A stretch of DNA of 62,240 nucleotides, from the NCBI GenBank assembly GCA_905215445.1, contig CAJMPZ010000004.1:1-62240 (forward strand). The letters run 5' to 3'. Below, in pieces: positions 36,044-46,101 of the stretch (its first letter is position 1; each line of letters opens with the position of its first letter). The position numbers were made by a program, and so were the translations under genes. Origin of the DNA: an uncultured bacterium (GTDB lineage Bacteria > Actinomycetota > Coriobacteriia > Coriobacteriales > Coriobacteriaceae). The notes under the pieces are model-generated. The model made no database searches. It had not been told where the DNA came from and was given only the letters and a program-made list of their open reading frames with translations.

Positions 36044-36109
36044 GGGGACAGGTCAATCTGTACCAAGGTGGTGCAAACATACCTGTCCCCGATGCACCAA
36101 GAAGGTGCA
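36044..36109. repeat. Pair of short intergenic hairpins with TGTCCCC motif
   Basis: GGGGACAGGT (36044-36053) pairs with ACCTGTCCCC (36081-36090) across a 27-nt loop. Next to it TGCACC (36093-36098) pairs with GGTGCA (36104-36109). TGTCCCCGATGCACC (36084-36098) recurs, with one change, on the minus strand at 24929-24943. Confidence 0.7.
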
Positions 36110-36134
36110 AAGCAGTCCGTCCCCAATGCCCCAA

Positions 36135-36407
36135 TTACTTGGAGAGCTTGTCGACGACGCGTTCGATCTCGGCGAGCTTGGCGGCTTTGAGGTCTTCGTC
36201 GCCCGATTCGATTGCCGAAGTCACGCAGCCCTCGATATGCGCCTTGAGCACATCGGCGTTGATGCGCGCAATGAGCGCCTGCGTTGCCATGAGCTGCGTG
36301 GAAATATCGACGCAGTAGCGGTCCTCATCGACCATCCGCAAGATGCCGTCGATCTGGCCGCGTGCCGTCTTGAGCATGCGGGTCACCGATTTGTGGTCTG
36401 CCATCAT
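36135..36407 (-). CDS. csoR: CsoR-type copper-sensing repressor
   Basis: This is a 90-residue DUF156/CsoR-family repressor, an all-helical tetramer that leaves DNA when Cu(I) binds. The Cu ligands fit the family: Cys in RYCVDIS, and His and Cys in HIEGCVTSAI. GAGGA lies 6 bases before the ATG at 36407; a second ATG follows at once. It is the last gene of copA-copZ-csoR and a matching palindrome lies in the copA promoter, so it most likely represses the whole unit. Confidence 0.9.
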   Translation of the reverse strand: MMADHKSVTRMLKTARGQIDGILRMVDEDRYCVDISTQLMATQALIARINADVLKAHIEGCVTSAIESGDEDLKAAKLAEIERVVDKLSK

Positions 36408-36455
36408 GGCGGGTCCTCGTTTCTGGTCGATGGGGTCGAATGCTTCTGGTAGCTG

Positions 36456-36677
36456 CTACGCGGCGGTCACGGACAGGGCGTGGAACTTCTCGCCGGCGCC
36501 CTCGACGGCGGCAGCGAGCTGCTCGGCGGTCACGGTGTCGGCGCACTCAACCTGGACGGTCTGGGTCTCGTGATCGGCGTCGGCGTCGGTCACGCCGGCA
36601 ACGTTGAGCAACGCCGTCTCGACGGTGGCGTCGCAGTGGCCGCACATGAGGCCGGAAGTCTTGATTGTGTAACGCAT
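36456..36677 (-). CDS. copZ: Copper chaperone / heavy-metal-associated domain protein
   Basis: This is a 73-residue single heavy-metal-associated domain with the ligand motif GLMCGHCDATVETAL (C-x2-C). The ferredoxin-like fold pattern continues to VECADTVTAEQLAAAVEGAG. It carries Cu(I) to the ATPase encoded upstream in the same operon. AGAGAGGA precedes the ATG at 36677; the longer frame upstream is not supported by a site. A 48-bp gap separates it from csoR. Confidence 0.9.
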   Translation of the reverse strand: MRYTIKTSGLMCGHCDATVETALLNVAGVTDADADHETQTVQVECADTVTAEQLAAAVEGAGEKFHALSVTAA

Positions 36678-36706
36678 GGGTATTCCTCTCTGCTGTGTCG
36701 GCTTTC

Positions 36707-36792
36707 CCAGGCACCCGACCTTGACCTTCAAGCCGTCGCTCGCGTACCAAAGTACGCGTCGCTCCTCTTTCAGGTCAATCTCTGGCACCTGG
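36707..36792. repeat. Nested imperfect hairpin between copA and copZ
   Basis: CCAGG/CCTGG at the ends (36707, 36788), TTGACCT (36721-36727) with AGGTCAA (36772-36778), and CGCGTAC (36741-36747) with GTACGCG (36752-36758) at the tip. It lies inside the operon, so it could set the copA:copZ ratio by partial termination or RNA processing. Confidence 0.65.
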
Positions 36793-36824
36793 AAAACCCG
36801 TTCTAAATGGACGTAATAGTGAGC

Positions 36825-39164
36825 CTATTTTGCCACTTTAGGCTTAAAGGTTCGCAGGCGCAGCGCATTGCTTACGACGCATACGCTCGACAGGCTCATG
36901 GCCGCGGCGCCGAACATCGGCGAGAGCTGCCATCCGGTGAGCGGGAAGAACACGCCCGCCGCCAGCGGAATGCCGATGCCGTTGTAGAACAGCGCCCAGA
37001 ACAGGTCCTGCTTGATGTTGCGGATCGTGGCGCGCGAAAGCTCGATGGCGCGCGCAACATCCATGAGGTCGCTGCGCATGAGTACCACGTCGGCGCCCTC
37101 CTTGGCGATGTCGGCGCCGGTGCCAATGGCAAGGCCCACGTCGGCGCGCGCCAGGGCGGGGGAGTCGTTGATGCCGTCGCCCACCATGGCGACCTTGCTG
37201 CCCGCATCCTGCAGTTCGCGCACGTGGCGTTCCTTGTCGGCGGGCAGGACGTCGGCGATGACCTGCGCACGGTCGAGTCCCACACGGTGGGCGATTGCTT
37301 CGGCAGTGACGCGGTTGTCGCCGGTGAGCATGCGCACGTCGACGCCGAGCTTGCGGAGCGCGGCGATGGCCTCGGCGCTCGTCTCCTTGACCTCGTCAGC
37401 CACGGCAATGGTGCCGGCAAGCTCGCCGTTCTTGGCAAAGAACAGCGGCGTCTTGCCTTCGGCAGCAAATTGCTCGGCAAGACCCGCGGGCACGGTAACG
37501 CCCAACTCGTTCATCAGGCACACGTTACCAGCGGCAATGGCGTTTTGCCCCTCGCGTGCCGTAACGCCACGACCGGGCACGGCAGCAAAGTCCTCGACCA
37601 TGCGCGCGACGATTCCGCGCGACTCGCACTCGGCCATAATCGCCTCGGCCAGCGGGTGCTCGCTCGAGCGCTCCAACGCGGCGGCCAGCTTGAGCAGCGC
37701 CTTTTCGCTCATGGTGGGCGAGCCGTCGGCACGTGCGGCAACCACGATATCGGTCACGGCCGGCTTGCCTCGGGTGACGGTGCCCGTCTTATCGAGCACC
37801 ACGGCGCCCACGCTGCGCAGGTTCTCTAGCGCCTCGGCGCTCTTAAACAGAATGCCCATTTCGGCGCCCTTGCCGGTGCCCACCATAATGGCGACGGGCG
37901 TGGCCAGACCCAGTGCGCACGGACAGCTGATCACCAGCACGGCCACGGCGGAGGTGAGCGCCTCGTTTATGCTGCCGGTCAGTGCCATCCACACCGCAAA
38001 GGTTGCGGCCGAAATCACGAACACCACGGGCACGAACACGCCGGCGACCTTGTCGGCCATGCGGGCGATGGGCGCCTTGGTAGCGTTGGCGTCCTCGACG
38101 AGCTGGATAATCTTGGCGAGCGACGTATCGGCGCCCACACGCGTGGCGCGGAAGGTAAACGAGCCCGTGCGGTTGACCGTGGCCGCATTGACAGTGTCGC
38201 CGGCGGTCTTCTCCACGGGAATGGATTCGCCGGTGAGCGCGCTTTCGTCCACGGCCGAGCTGCCATCGAGCACCACGCCGTCAACGGGGATGGACTCGCC
38301 GGGGCGCACACGCAGCACCTGGCCGGGCAGAATGGCATCGACGTCGACGGTGGCCTCGATACCGTCCTCGGCCACGACGGTCGCGGTCTTGGGTGCTAAG
38401 TCGATGAGCGCCTCGATAGCGCCGCCGGTTTTGGACTTGCTGCGCGTCTCGAGGTATTTGCCCACGGTGACGAGCGACAGGATGGTGCCGGCGCTCTCAA
38501 AATATAGGTTGTCCATGCTCGTCATCATGGCCTCGTGCACCTGACCTGCGGCTAGCTGGTCGGCCATGATGAACATGGCGTAGAGCGACCAGGCGATGGA
38601 CGCGGTGGCGCCCACGGCGATGAGGGCGTCCATGATAGGCGCGCCGTGCGCGAGCGATTTAAACCCATTGATAAAGTACGCGTCGTTGACATAGACGATG
38701 GGGATGAGCAGGACGAGCTCGGTGAGGGCGAGCGTCATGCTGTGGGCATGGTCGGTGAAGACGCCGGGCAGTGGCCAACCGAGCATGTGCCCCATGCCTA
38801 TGTAGAACAGCGGGATGAGGAAGATGATCGAGACGATGAGGCGGGTGCGCATGGCAGAGGCGGCGGCCTCCAACTTTTTGGTCGGCGACTCCATATGCGC
38901 GGCGCCGGACCTGGCTTGCGCACTTCCGCTTTGGACAGCGTCGGTGCCCGTGCTGATGGGCGAGGCCGAGTAGCCCGCGCGGTCGACAGCGGTGCAGATG
39001 TCGTCGGAGGTGACCTGCGCGGGGTCGTAGTCGACCATCATGGAACCGGCGAGCAGGTTGACCGCGACGCTTTGGACGCCGTCGAGTTTGCTCACGGCGC
39101 GATCCACATGCGCCTGGCAGGCGGCGCATGTCATGCCGCCCACGTCGAACTTATCTTGAGCCAT
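36825..39164 (-). CDS. copA: Copper-exporting P-type ATPase
   Basis: This 779-residue P1B-ATPase exports Cu(I). The N-terminal metal-binding domain has GMTCAACQAHV. Membrane helices follow, with the ion-binding motif SCPCALGLATP. The phosphorylation site is DKTGTVTRGKP, the nucleotide domain has the HP motif (SSEHPLAEAI), and the hinge is MVGDGINDSPALARADVG. AAAGGAG precedes the ATG at 39164. It is first in the copA-copZ-csoR operon. Confidence 0.96.
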   Translation of the reverse strand: MAQDKFDVGGMTCAACQAHVDRAVSKLDGVQSVAVNLLAGSMMVDYDPAQVTSDDICTAVDRAGYSASPISTGTDAVQSGSAQARSGAAHMESPTKKLEAAASAMRTRLIVSIIFLIPLFYIGMGHMLGWPLPGVFTDHAHSMTLALTELVLLIPIVYVNDAYFINGFKSLAHGAPIMDALIAVGATASIAWSLYAMFIMADQLAAGQVHEAMMTSMDNLYFESAGTILSLVTVGKYLETRSKSKTGGAIEALIDLAPKTATVVAEDGIEATVDVDAILPGQVLRVRPGESIPVDGVVLDGSSAVDESALTGESIPVEKTAGDTVNAATVNRTGSFTFRATRVGADTSLAKIIQLVEDANATKAPIARMADKVAGVFVPVVFVISAATFAVWMALTGSINEALTSAVAVLVISCPCALGLATPVAIMVGTGKGAEMGILFKSAEALENLRSVGAVVLDKTGTVTRGKPAVTDIVVAARADGSPTMSEKALLKLAAALERSSEHPLAEAIMAECESRGIVARMVEDFAAVPGRGVTAREGQNAIAAGNVCLMNELGVTVPAGLAEQFAAEGKTPLFFAKNGELAGTIAVADEVKETSAEAIAALRKLGVDVRMLTGDNRVTAEAIAHRVGLDRAQVIADVLPADKERHVRELQDAGSKVAMVGDGINDSPALARADVGLAIGTGADIAKEGADVVLMRSDLMDVARAIELSRATIRNIKQDLFWALFYNGIGIPLAAGVFFPLTGWQLSPMFGAAAMSLSSVCVVSNALRLRTFKPKVAK

Positions 39165-39211
39165 GGTTTCTCCTTTCTGCAGTTCGGTGTTGGAATTGTT
39201 AACCTGCCGAT

Positions 39212-39242
39212 ACTATACACCCATACCCCCTGGGGGTGTCCA
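39212..39242 (-). promoter_or_regulatory. copA promoter with CsoR-type dyad
   Basis: On the minus strand TGGACA (39242-39237), 19-bp spacer, TATAGT (39217-39212). The perfect dyad ACCCCCTGGGGGT (39225-39237) fills the spacer and overlaps the -35 edge. G/C-rich dyads of this kind are bound by CsoR. Confidence 0.65.
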
Positions 39243-39315
39243 GTGGGGATGAAAATGTATGACATTTCGCTACAGATGCGGGTGGCTGCTCAATCGTTGG
39301 CAGCTCATGTCAAAC

Positions 39316-39452
39316 ATCTCGATCTGTAACATCTAGCGGGGAAAATGACCTCTAACTGTTACAGATCGAGATTATGTTTTGCGATGTTTGAGTTCGTCTC
39401 AATCTGTAACGTGTAGACCCGGTTTTGTCTCGTAACTGTTACAGATTGAGAC
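39316..39452. repeat. 57-bp palindromic repeat array 4 (two copies)
   Basis: Copies at 39316-39372 and 39396-39452, spacer 23 nt. Copy 1 starts ATCTC and ends GAGAT, a compensated change at the outermost pair. Copy 2 has GTCTCAATC with GATTGAGAC, also compensated. It lies between the divergent copA promoter and the helicase leader. Confidence 0.97.
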
Positions 39453-39519
39453 AATCGGCCCAGGCCCGCCTCGTCCGCTCCGTCATCTGTGGTTTACGTG
39501 GGGGCATGCGAAGCACGGG

Positions 39520-39724
39520 TATACTAACCCGCGGCGAATCTGCTCCATCGCTTAGGGCCGCTGCGTCTGGACGGCGCGTGATAGGGCTGCCAAAGCGATC
39601 GCCAGCGTGCTGAGCAACGTCCTCTCTGTGCGCACCCGTTTTTGTATGTATTAGCGCACTACCAAGCACGCCCGCGCGGCCGCATGCCGTGCCCATTGCG
39701 CGTGCAGATAAGGAACAACAACAT
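39520..39724 (+). promoter_or_regulatory. Leader of the DEAD-box helicase gene
   Basis: TATACT at 39520-39525 is a good -10 box, with no clear -35. If used it gives a 5' leader of about 190 nt. Long leaders are usual for cold-shock RNA helicases, which are often autoregulated. No open frame in 39453-39724 looks real. Confidence 0.4.
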
Positions 39725-41995
<2,271 letters not shown>

Positions 41996-42029
41996 CACAC
42001 GTGTCGCGCGGTAAGGCGAGATGAATTTG

Positions 42030-42062
42030 GGCCCCGAGCAGACTATGCTCGGGGTCCTTTTT
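42030..42062 (+). terminator. Terminator after the helicase
   Basis: GCCCCGAGCA pairs with TGCTCGGGGT across loop GACTA, followed by CCTTTTT. Confidence 0.88.
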
Positions 42063-42831
42063 AGTGGGCGCAGTTTGAGGTGGGCCGGCTCCCTAACGAA
42101 AATGTACGGAGATGGTCGCGGCAAGAGATGTGGGCTATCGGCTTAGTTGGAGATTCGCATATGCGGGGTTCTGGCATCGACGGAGAACGTGAAACTCCCC
42201 ACTGACACGCGGCGGCTGCGGTGCCCGGGCGGATACGCCAGGGATTCCGCTCGCCGTCTGGCACCCCTGCTGCCATTTGGCTTTCACGCTCGCATTCTTT
42301 TGGATGTGAGCGTGTTTTTTCACGGCATGCACGGGTCCCCTCGGGTGCACCGTGCATTTTTGGGAGTATTCAGCAGGCCGGGGCGGCTGCATACGCACCG
42401 GAAGCGTCTTTTTGGGCCAGCGAGATCCTTCGACAGACTATTTGGGTTGGCGGACGGGGTCCGGCGCGGCGATATCACACGTTTCGCGTCGCGCCGGGCC
42501 CCAAAATGACGCCGATTGCGCGGCTTCCCCGATTCGCGGCGTCGCCGACGGGGACCGCGATGCTGAATACTCCGGTTTTTGCGCGGTCCAAGCGGGGGTA
42601 CGTTGGGACGGGAAGGGGTGCCCCCGTCTTTTTATGCATGACGCAAGCGAAATTATGCAAGACAATAGGGCACCATGCACCGGATACCCAGATTGGGGGC
42701 GACATGCGCCGCGATACGGGGTCGGGTGCCCCACCGGGAATAGCCACGAGGGTTACAAAACTATAGAGACATCCAAATATCGCCTAAATACCGTTTATCG
42801 GAGAATAAATACCGCTCACCGGTCATAATGA
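42063..42831. other. Non-coding, hairpin-rich region
   Basis: Open frames here overlap in all plus frames, lack RBSs and show no protein-like sequence, so I judge the region non-coding. It holds three terminator-like hairpins: 42285-42320 (TTTTTT tail), 42327-42361 (TTTT tail) and 42607-42633 (TTTTT tail). It also has a 13-bp stem 42456-42468/42490-42502 and a nested hairpin 42520-42558. GGAGTATTCAGCA (42363-42375) pairs perfectly with TGCTGAATACTCC (42561-42573). GGACCGCG (42552-42559) can instead pair with CGCGGTCC (42582-42589). The end (42780-42831) is A/T-rich with two copies of TAAATACCG. Confidence 0.6.
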
Positions 42832-42859
42832 TTGTTCTGGCTTTGGGCTTGTCTACAAT
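42832..42859 (+). promoter_or_regulatory. Promoter of the alpha-glucoside PTS operon
   Basis: TTGTTC (42832-42837), 16-bp spacer, TACAAT (42854-42859). It predicts a leader of about 130 nt before the EIIA gene. Confidence 0.6.
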
Positions 42860-42884
42860 AACTCCCGTAAAAAGAAATGCGGAA

Positions 42885-42968
42885 GGTTACCGAGTCCCTC
42901 GGACGTGGGCCTAACCAAAGTCTTTGAACGGGTGTGTCTCTATGGACGCATTCGCTTGATTTTGGTTG
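42885..42968 (+). promoter_or_regulatory. Possible antiterminator target (RAT-like) leader
   Basis: GGTTA (42885-42889)/TAACC (42912-42916) closes a 32-nt stem with inner CCGAG/CTCGG. AACCAAA (42913-42919) can instead pair with TTTGGTT (42961-42967). The two structures share bases 42913-42916 and exclude each other, as in leaders controlled by BglG/LicT proteins. The second hairpin lacks a clear T tract, so it may block translation rather than terminate. Confidence 0.4.
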
Positions 42969-42996
42969 GGCTATATTTATGAAGGGACATGCCACC

Positions 42997-43509
42997 ATGG
43001 GTTTCTTTTCTCGCCTGATGGGCGGTTCGGATGAGCAGAAGACTGCAGCTTCCGAGTTCGAAATCCTCGCTCCCGTTTCCGGCGAGCTTGTTCATCTAGA
43101 AAATACCAATGACCCCGCTTTTAGCAGCCGTGCCGTGGGCGATGGCGTTGCCGTGGTTCCCCAAGAGGGAACGGTGTGCGCTCCTGTTTCCGGCACCGTC
43201 GCGGCGTTGTTTCCGACTGAGCACGCGCTGGGCATCATGTCCGACGACAGCTCTGCTCAGGTGATGCTGCATATCGGAATCGACACTGTTAAACTTGAGG
43301 GCAAGGGCTTCCATGCGCTTGTTGCTCAGGGTGACCATGTCGACGCGGGCCAGCCCCTCGTCGAGGTCGATTTCGATGCGGTTCGCGCCGCTGGCTTCGA
43401 CCCCACGGTCTTCGTTATCGTGTGCGAGCGCTCGGAGAACTCGACTCTTCGTGAGCATGCTTCCGGCCCTGTTGCTGTTAAAGAGCCTGTCGTCTGGCTT
43501 TCCGAGTAA
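42997..43509 (+). CDS. PTS EIIA component, glucose type
   Basis: This 170-residue EIIA(Glc)-family protein accepts phosphate from HPr. The active His92 lies in QVMLHIGIDTVKLEGKGF. The beta-sandwich pattern is typical: ILAPVSGELVHLE, AVGDGVAVVPQEGTVCAPVSG, then HVDAGQPLVEVDFDAV. AAGGGA lies 9 bases before ATG 42997; the frame extends back to 42934 through the presumed leader. It likely serves the EIICB encoded two genes downstream, and could also serve the MurP-type EIIBC, which lacks an EIIA. Confidence 0.93.
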   Translation: MGFFSRLMGGSDEQKTAASEFEILAPVSGELVHLENTNDPAFSSRAVGDGVAVVPQEGTVCAPVSGTVAALFPTEHALGIMSDDSSAQVMLHIGIDTVKLEGKGFHALVAQGDHVDAGQPLVEVDFDAVRAAGFDPTVFVIVCERSENSTLREHASGPVAVKEPVVWLSE

Positions 43510-43527
43510 ATTCTTGTGGTGGGTACC

Positions 43528-44382
43528 GTGGTTATCAAGCGAGTTTTCAACAATAACGTCGCAATGGTCACTTCGGACGATGGCTCCGAGATCATCGTCA
43601 TCGGCCGAGGCCTCTGCTTTGGCCGCCATGCCGGCGACGCTATCGATGAGGCATCGGTCGAAAAGACCTATGCGCTGCAGGAGGGCACTTCTCAGGATTC
43701 GCGCACGATTGACCGCTTGGCACATCTTTTGGAGTCCATTCCCACCGTCAACCTCGTGATTTCCGAGGACATTGTTCAGATGCTCCGTCGAGAGCTCAAT
43801 GTTGATATCAACGACAAGATTCTCATTGCTCTCGCAGACCATATCAGTCTTGCTTTGGAGCGCGAGCGTAAGGGCGTCCCCTGCGAGAATCCGTTGCTGC
43901 TCGAGATCCAGCAGTTCTATCGCAAGGAGTATGCGCTTGCGGGCCGTGCGCTGCAGATTATCAAGGAGTATATGGGCATCCAGATGAGCGAAGAAGAGCA
44001 GGGTTTTATTACGCTGCATATCGTCAACGCCACCATGCCGCAGCGCTCTGACCGTCTGATTGTTTCGGTCCAGCTTGTTCGCGACGTGCTCGCGATTGTT
44101 TCCGAGCACTATGCTACGACCCTTGACGTCACCTCGTTGCCTTACGAGCGTTTCGTTCGCCATCTGCAGTTTTTTGCGCAGCGAGCGCTCGATCCCGCGG
44201 CGGGGCAGGTCAATGGCGACGCGCTGTTCCGTATCGATGAAACGGCGTATCCGAGGGCGTTCTCGTGTGCGGAGTCAATTGCCGACCACTTGGCGTCTAC
44301 CTATAACGTTGTCGTTACCGATGCCGAGAAGAGTTATCTCGCATATCACATTGTTAACCTGCTTGGAGAACCTGGTCTCTAG
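43528..44382 (+). CDS. BglG/LicT family transcriptional antiterminator
   Basis: This 284-residue RNA-binding antiterminator begins MVIKRVFNNNVAMVTSDDGSEIIVIGRGLCFGRHAGD, the co-antiterminator (CAT) domain. Two PTS regulation domains follow, with conserved His in ALADHISLALERE and FITLHIVNATMP (PRD1) and in the ESIADHL/LAYHIVNLL region (PRD2). The start is GTG 43528 with GGTGGG upstream; a GTG at 43516 is also in frame. Phosphorylation by the PTS would switch it, making the operon substrate-inducible through the leader. Confidence 0.9.
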   Translation: MVIKRVFNNNVAMVTSDDGSEIIVIGRGLCFGRHAGDAIDEASVEKTYALQEGTSQDSRTIDRLAHLLESIPTVNLVISEDIVQMLRRELNVDINDKILIALADHISLALERERKGVPCENPLLLEIQQFYRKEYALAGRALQIIKEYMGIQMSEEEQGFITLHIVNATMPQRSDRLIVSVQLVRDVLAIVSEHYATTLDVTSLPYERFVRHLQFFAQRALDPAAGQVNGDALFRIDETAYPRAFSCAESIADHLASTYNVVVTDAEKSYLAYHIVNLLGEPGL

Positions 44383-44481
44383 GCATAACGTGCCCACACA
44401 TCGATTGATATAAGGCAAGACTCACGGTCTTGTCCAGGGCACACCTATCTCAATTTGCGGAAAAGGAAGGGGAGTACCGCT

Positions 44482-46098
44482 ATGACCGCAAAAAAGAAGT
44501 TCAATTTCAAAGCGCCGTTGGAGGTGTTCGCGAAGTCAATCGTTCAGCCGATGATGTATCTCTCGGTTGCCGGCATTCTGCTCATCGTGGGCATTATTCT
44601 GACCAACAAGACCATCTGCGCCGTGATCCCTGTGCTGGGTTCCGGTCCGTTCCAGCTTGTGGGCGCCGTTGTCTATCAGTCGCTGATGTTTATCATCAAC
44701 AACCTCTCGATTCTGTTCTGCGTGGGCATCGCCGGCGCCATGGCAAAGAAGAACAAGGGCCATGCTTCGCTGATTGCCCTGATGTCGTTCTTCCTGTTCC
44801 TGCAGGCTAACAACATCGTGCTCAACGCCACCGGCTCTCTTGCCGAAGCGAGCGGCATGCTCGGTCTTACCGGAACCGGCCAGAGCACCGTTATGGGCAT
44901 TCAGGTGCTCGATACCGGCGTGTTTGGCGGCATCATTCTTGGTTGCATCACCGGTGCCGTGTTCAACAAGTACTCGAACAAGCAGTTCCCCATTGCCCTT
45001 TCGATGTTCTCGGGCGTTCGCTTCCCGTTCCTGATCATGATCATCATCTCCTGGATCATGGGCGCTGGCTTCTGCATCGTTTGGCCTCCGGTTCAGGGCG
45101 CCATCTCCTCCGTTGCCGGCATCATTAAGGAGTCGGGCAACATCGGTCTGTTTATCTACGGCATGCTCAACAAGCTGCTCGTTCCCACCGGCCTGCACCA
45201 CCTCATCTACACCCCGTTCCAGTTCTCCGATGTGGGCGGCACCCTTACGCTGGGTGATCAGGTTATCGCCGGCGCCTATCCCATCCGTGTTGCCGAGATG
45301 GCGATGACGGGCCAGCCCTTCTCCGATAGCACCTACTTCAACAGCTACACCTTCAACAACCTGTGGCCCTACATCGGTATCGGTCTCGCCTTTATCTTCA
45401 CCGCCTATAAGCAGAACAAGGACAAGACCAAGGCCGTCATCATCCCGCTGATCATCACCGCCGTGCTCTCCTGCGTGACCGAGCCCATGGACTTCCTCTT
45501 TGTCTTTGCCGCTCCCGTGCTCTTTGTCGTTCACTCGATTCTTTCCGGCATCTTCCTGGTTCTGCTCAAGGTCCTCTCCGTGCCCGCTTCGACTGCAGGC
45601 GGCATCATCAACATCGTGGTTTCCAACCTGGTCCTCGGTGTCGACAAGACCAACTGGCCGGTTATGCTGGTGCTTGGAGTCGTCAACGCCGCTCTGTACT
45701 TCTTCCTCTTCACCTTCCTTATTAAGAAGCTCAACCTCCACACGCCTGGTCGCGAGGAAGAGTCCGAGCTTGCTGAGTCCGTTGCCGAGGGCGAGGCCGC
45801 CGCGTCTGTCGCGGTGAAGCAGGGCGCTGTTGCCGCGGCCCCCGCAGAGGGCGTCGATGCAGGTATTGCCGACCTGGTCGCAGGTCTTGGTGGCAAGGAC
45901 AACATCGAGGAGCTCGAGAACTGCTTTACGCGTCTCCGCGTGAACGTTAAGAACCCGGACCTCATCAATGAGGACCTCATCAACCACGTGCCCAACAGCG
46001 GCATCAACCGCAACGGCAATAATATCCAGATCATCTTTGGCATGAAGGTCGCCGAGATGCGCGACAAGGTCGAAAACGCAATTGAGAAGGAGCAGTAA
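44482..46098 (+). CDS. PTS EIICB component, alpha-glucoside/maltose type
   Basis: This 538-residue permease has the domain order EIIC then EIIB. EIIC spans ~10-425 with about ten TM segments and the family signature LLVPTGLHHLIYTPFQF and VTEPMDFLFVFAAP. An Ala/Glu-rich linker leads to the EIIB domain with the phosphorylated Cys in ELENCFTRLRVNVK. GGAAGGGGAG lies 7 bases before ATG 44482. The GH4 gene begins 3 bases after the stop, which points to maltose or another alpha-glucoside as substrate. Confidence 0.9.
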   Translation: MTAKKKFNFKAPLEVFAKSIVQPMMYLSVAGILLIVGIILTNKTICAVIPVLGSGPFQLVGAVVYQSLMFIINNLSILFCVGIAGAMAKKNKGHASLIALMSFFLFLQANNIVLNATGSLAEASGMLGLTGTGQSTVMGIQVLDTGVFGGIILGCITGAVFNKYSNKQFPIALSMFSGVRFPFLIMIIISWIMGAGFCIVWPPVQGAISSVAGIIKESGNIGLFIYGMLNKLLVPTGLHHLIYTPFQFSDVGGTLTLGDQVIAGAYPIRVAEMAMTGQPFSDSTYFNSYTFNNLWPYIGIGLAFIFTAYKQNKDKTKAVIIPLIITAVLSCVTEPMDFLFVFAAPVLFVVHSILSGIFLVLLKVLSVPASTAGGIINIVVSNLVLGVDKTNWPVMLVLGVVNAALYFFLFTFLIKKLNLHTPGREEESELAESVAEGEAAASVAVKQGAVAAAPAEGVDAGIADLVAGLGGKDNIEELENCFTRLRVNVKNPDLINEDLINHVPNSGINRNGNNIQIIFGMKVAEMRDKVENAIEKEQ

Positions 46099-46101
46099 AC
46101 A

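Noticed and set aside
39316..39452. Integron attC sites for the 57-bp repeats
   Set aside because: No conserved core-site (RYYYAAC) layout with an extrahelical-base asymmetry, no integrase, and the units are not between promoterless cassettes.
39425..39613. Small protein before the helicase
   Set aside because: The frame begins inside a 57-bp repeat and has no RBS; the interval looks like leader sequence.
42221..42828. Three overlapping plus-strand open frames
   Set aside because: Long only because of high GC. They lack RBSs, overlap one another and run through hairpins and T tracts.
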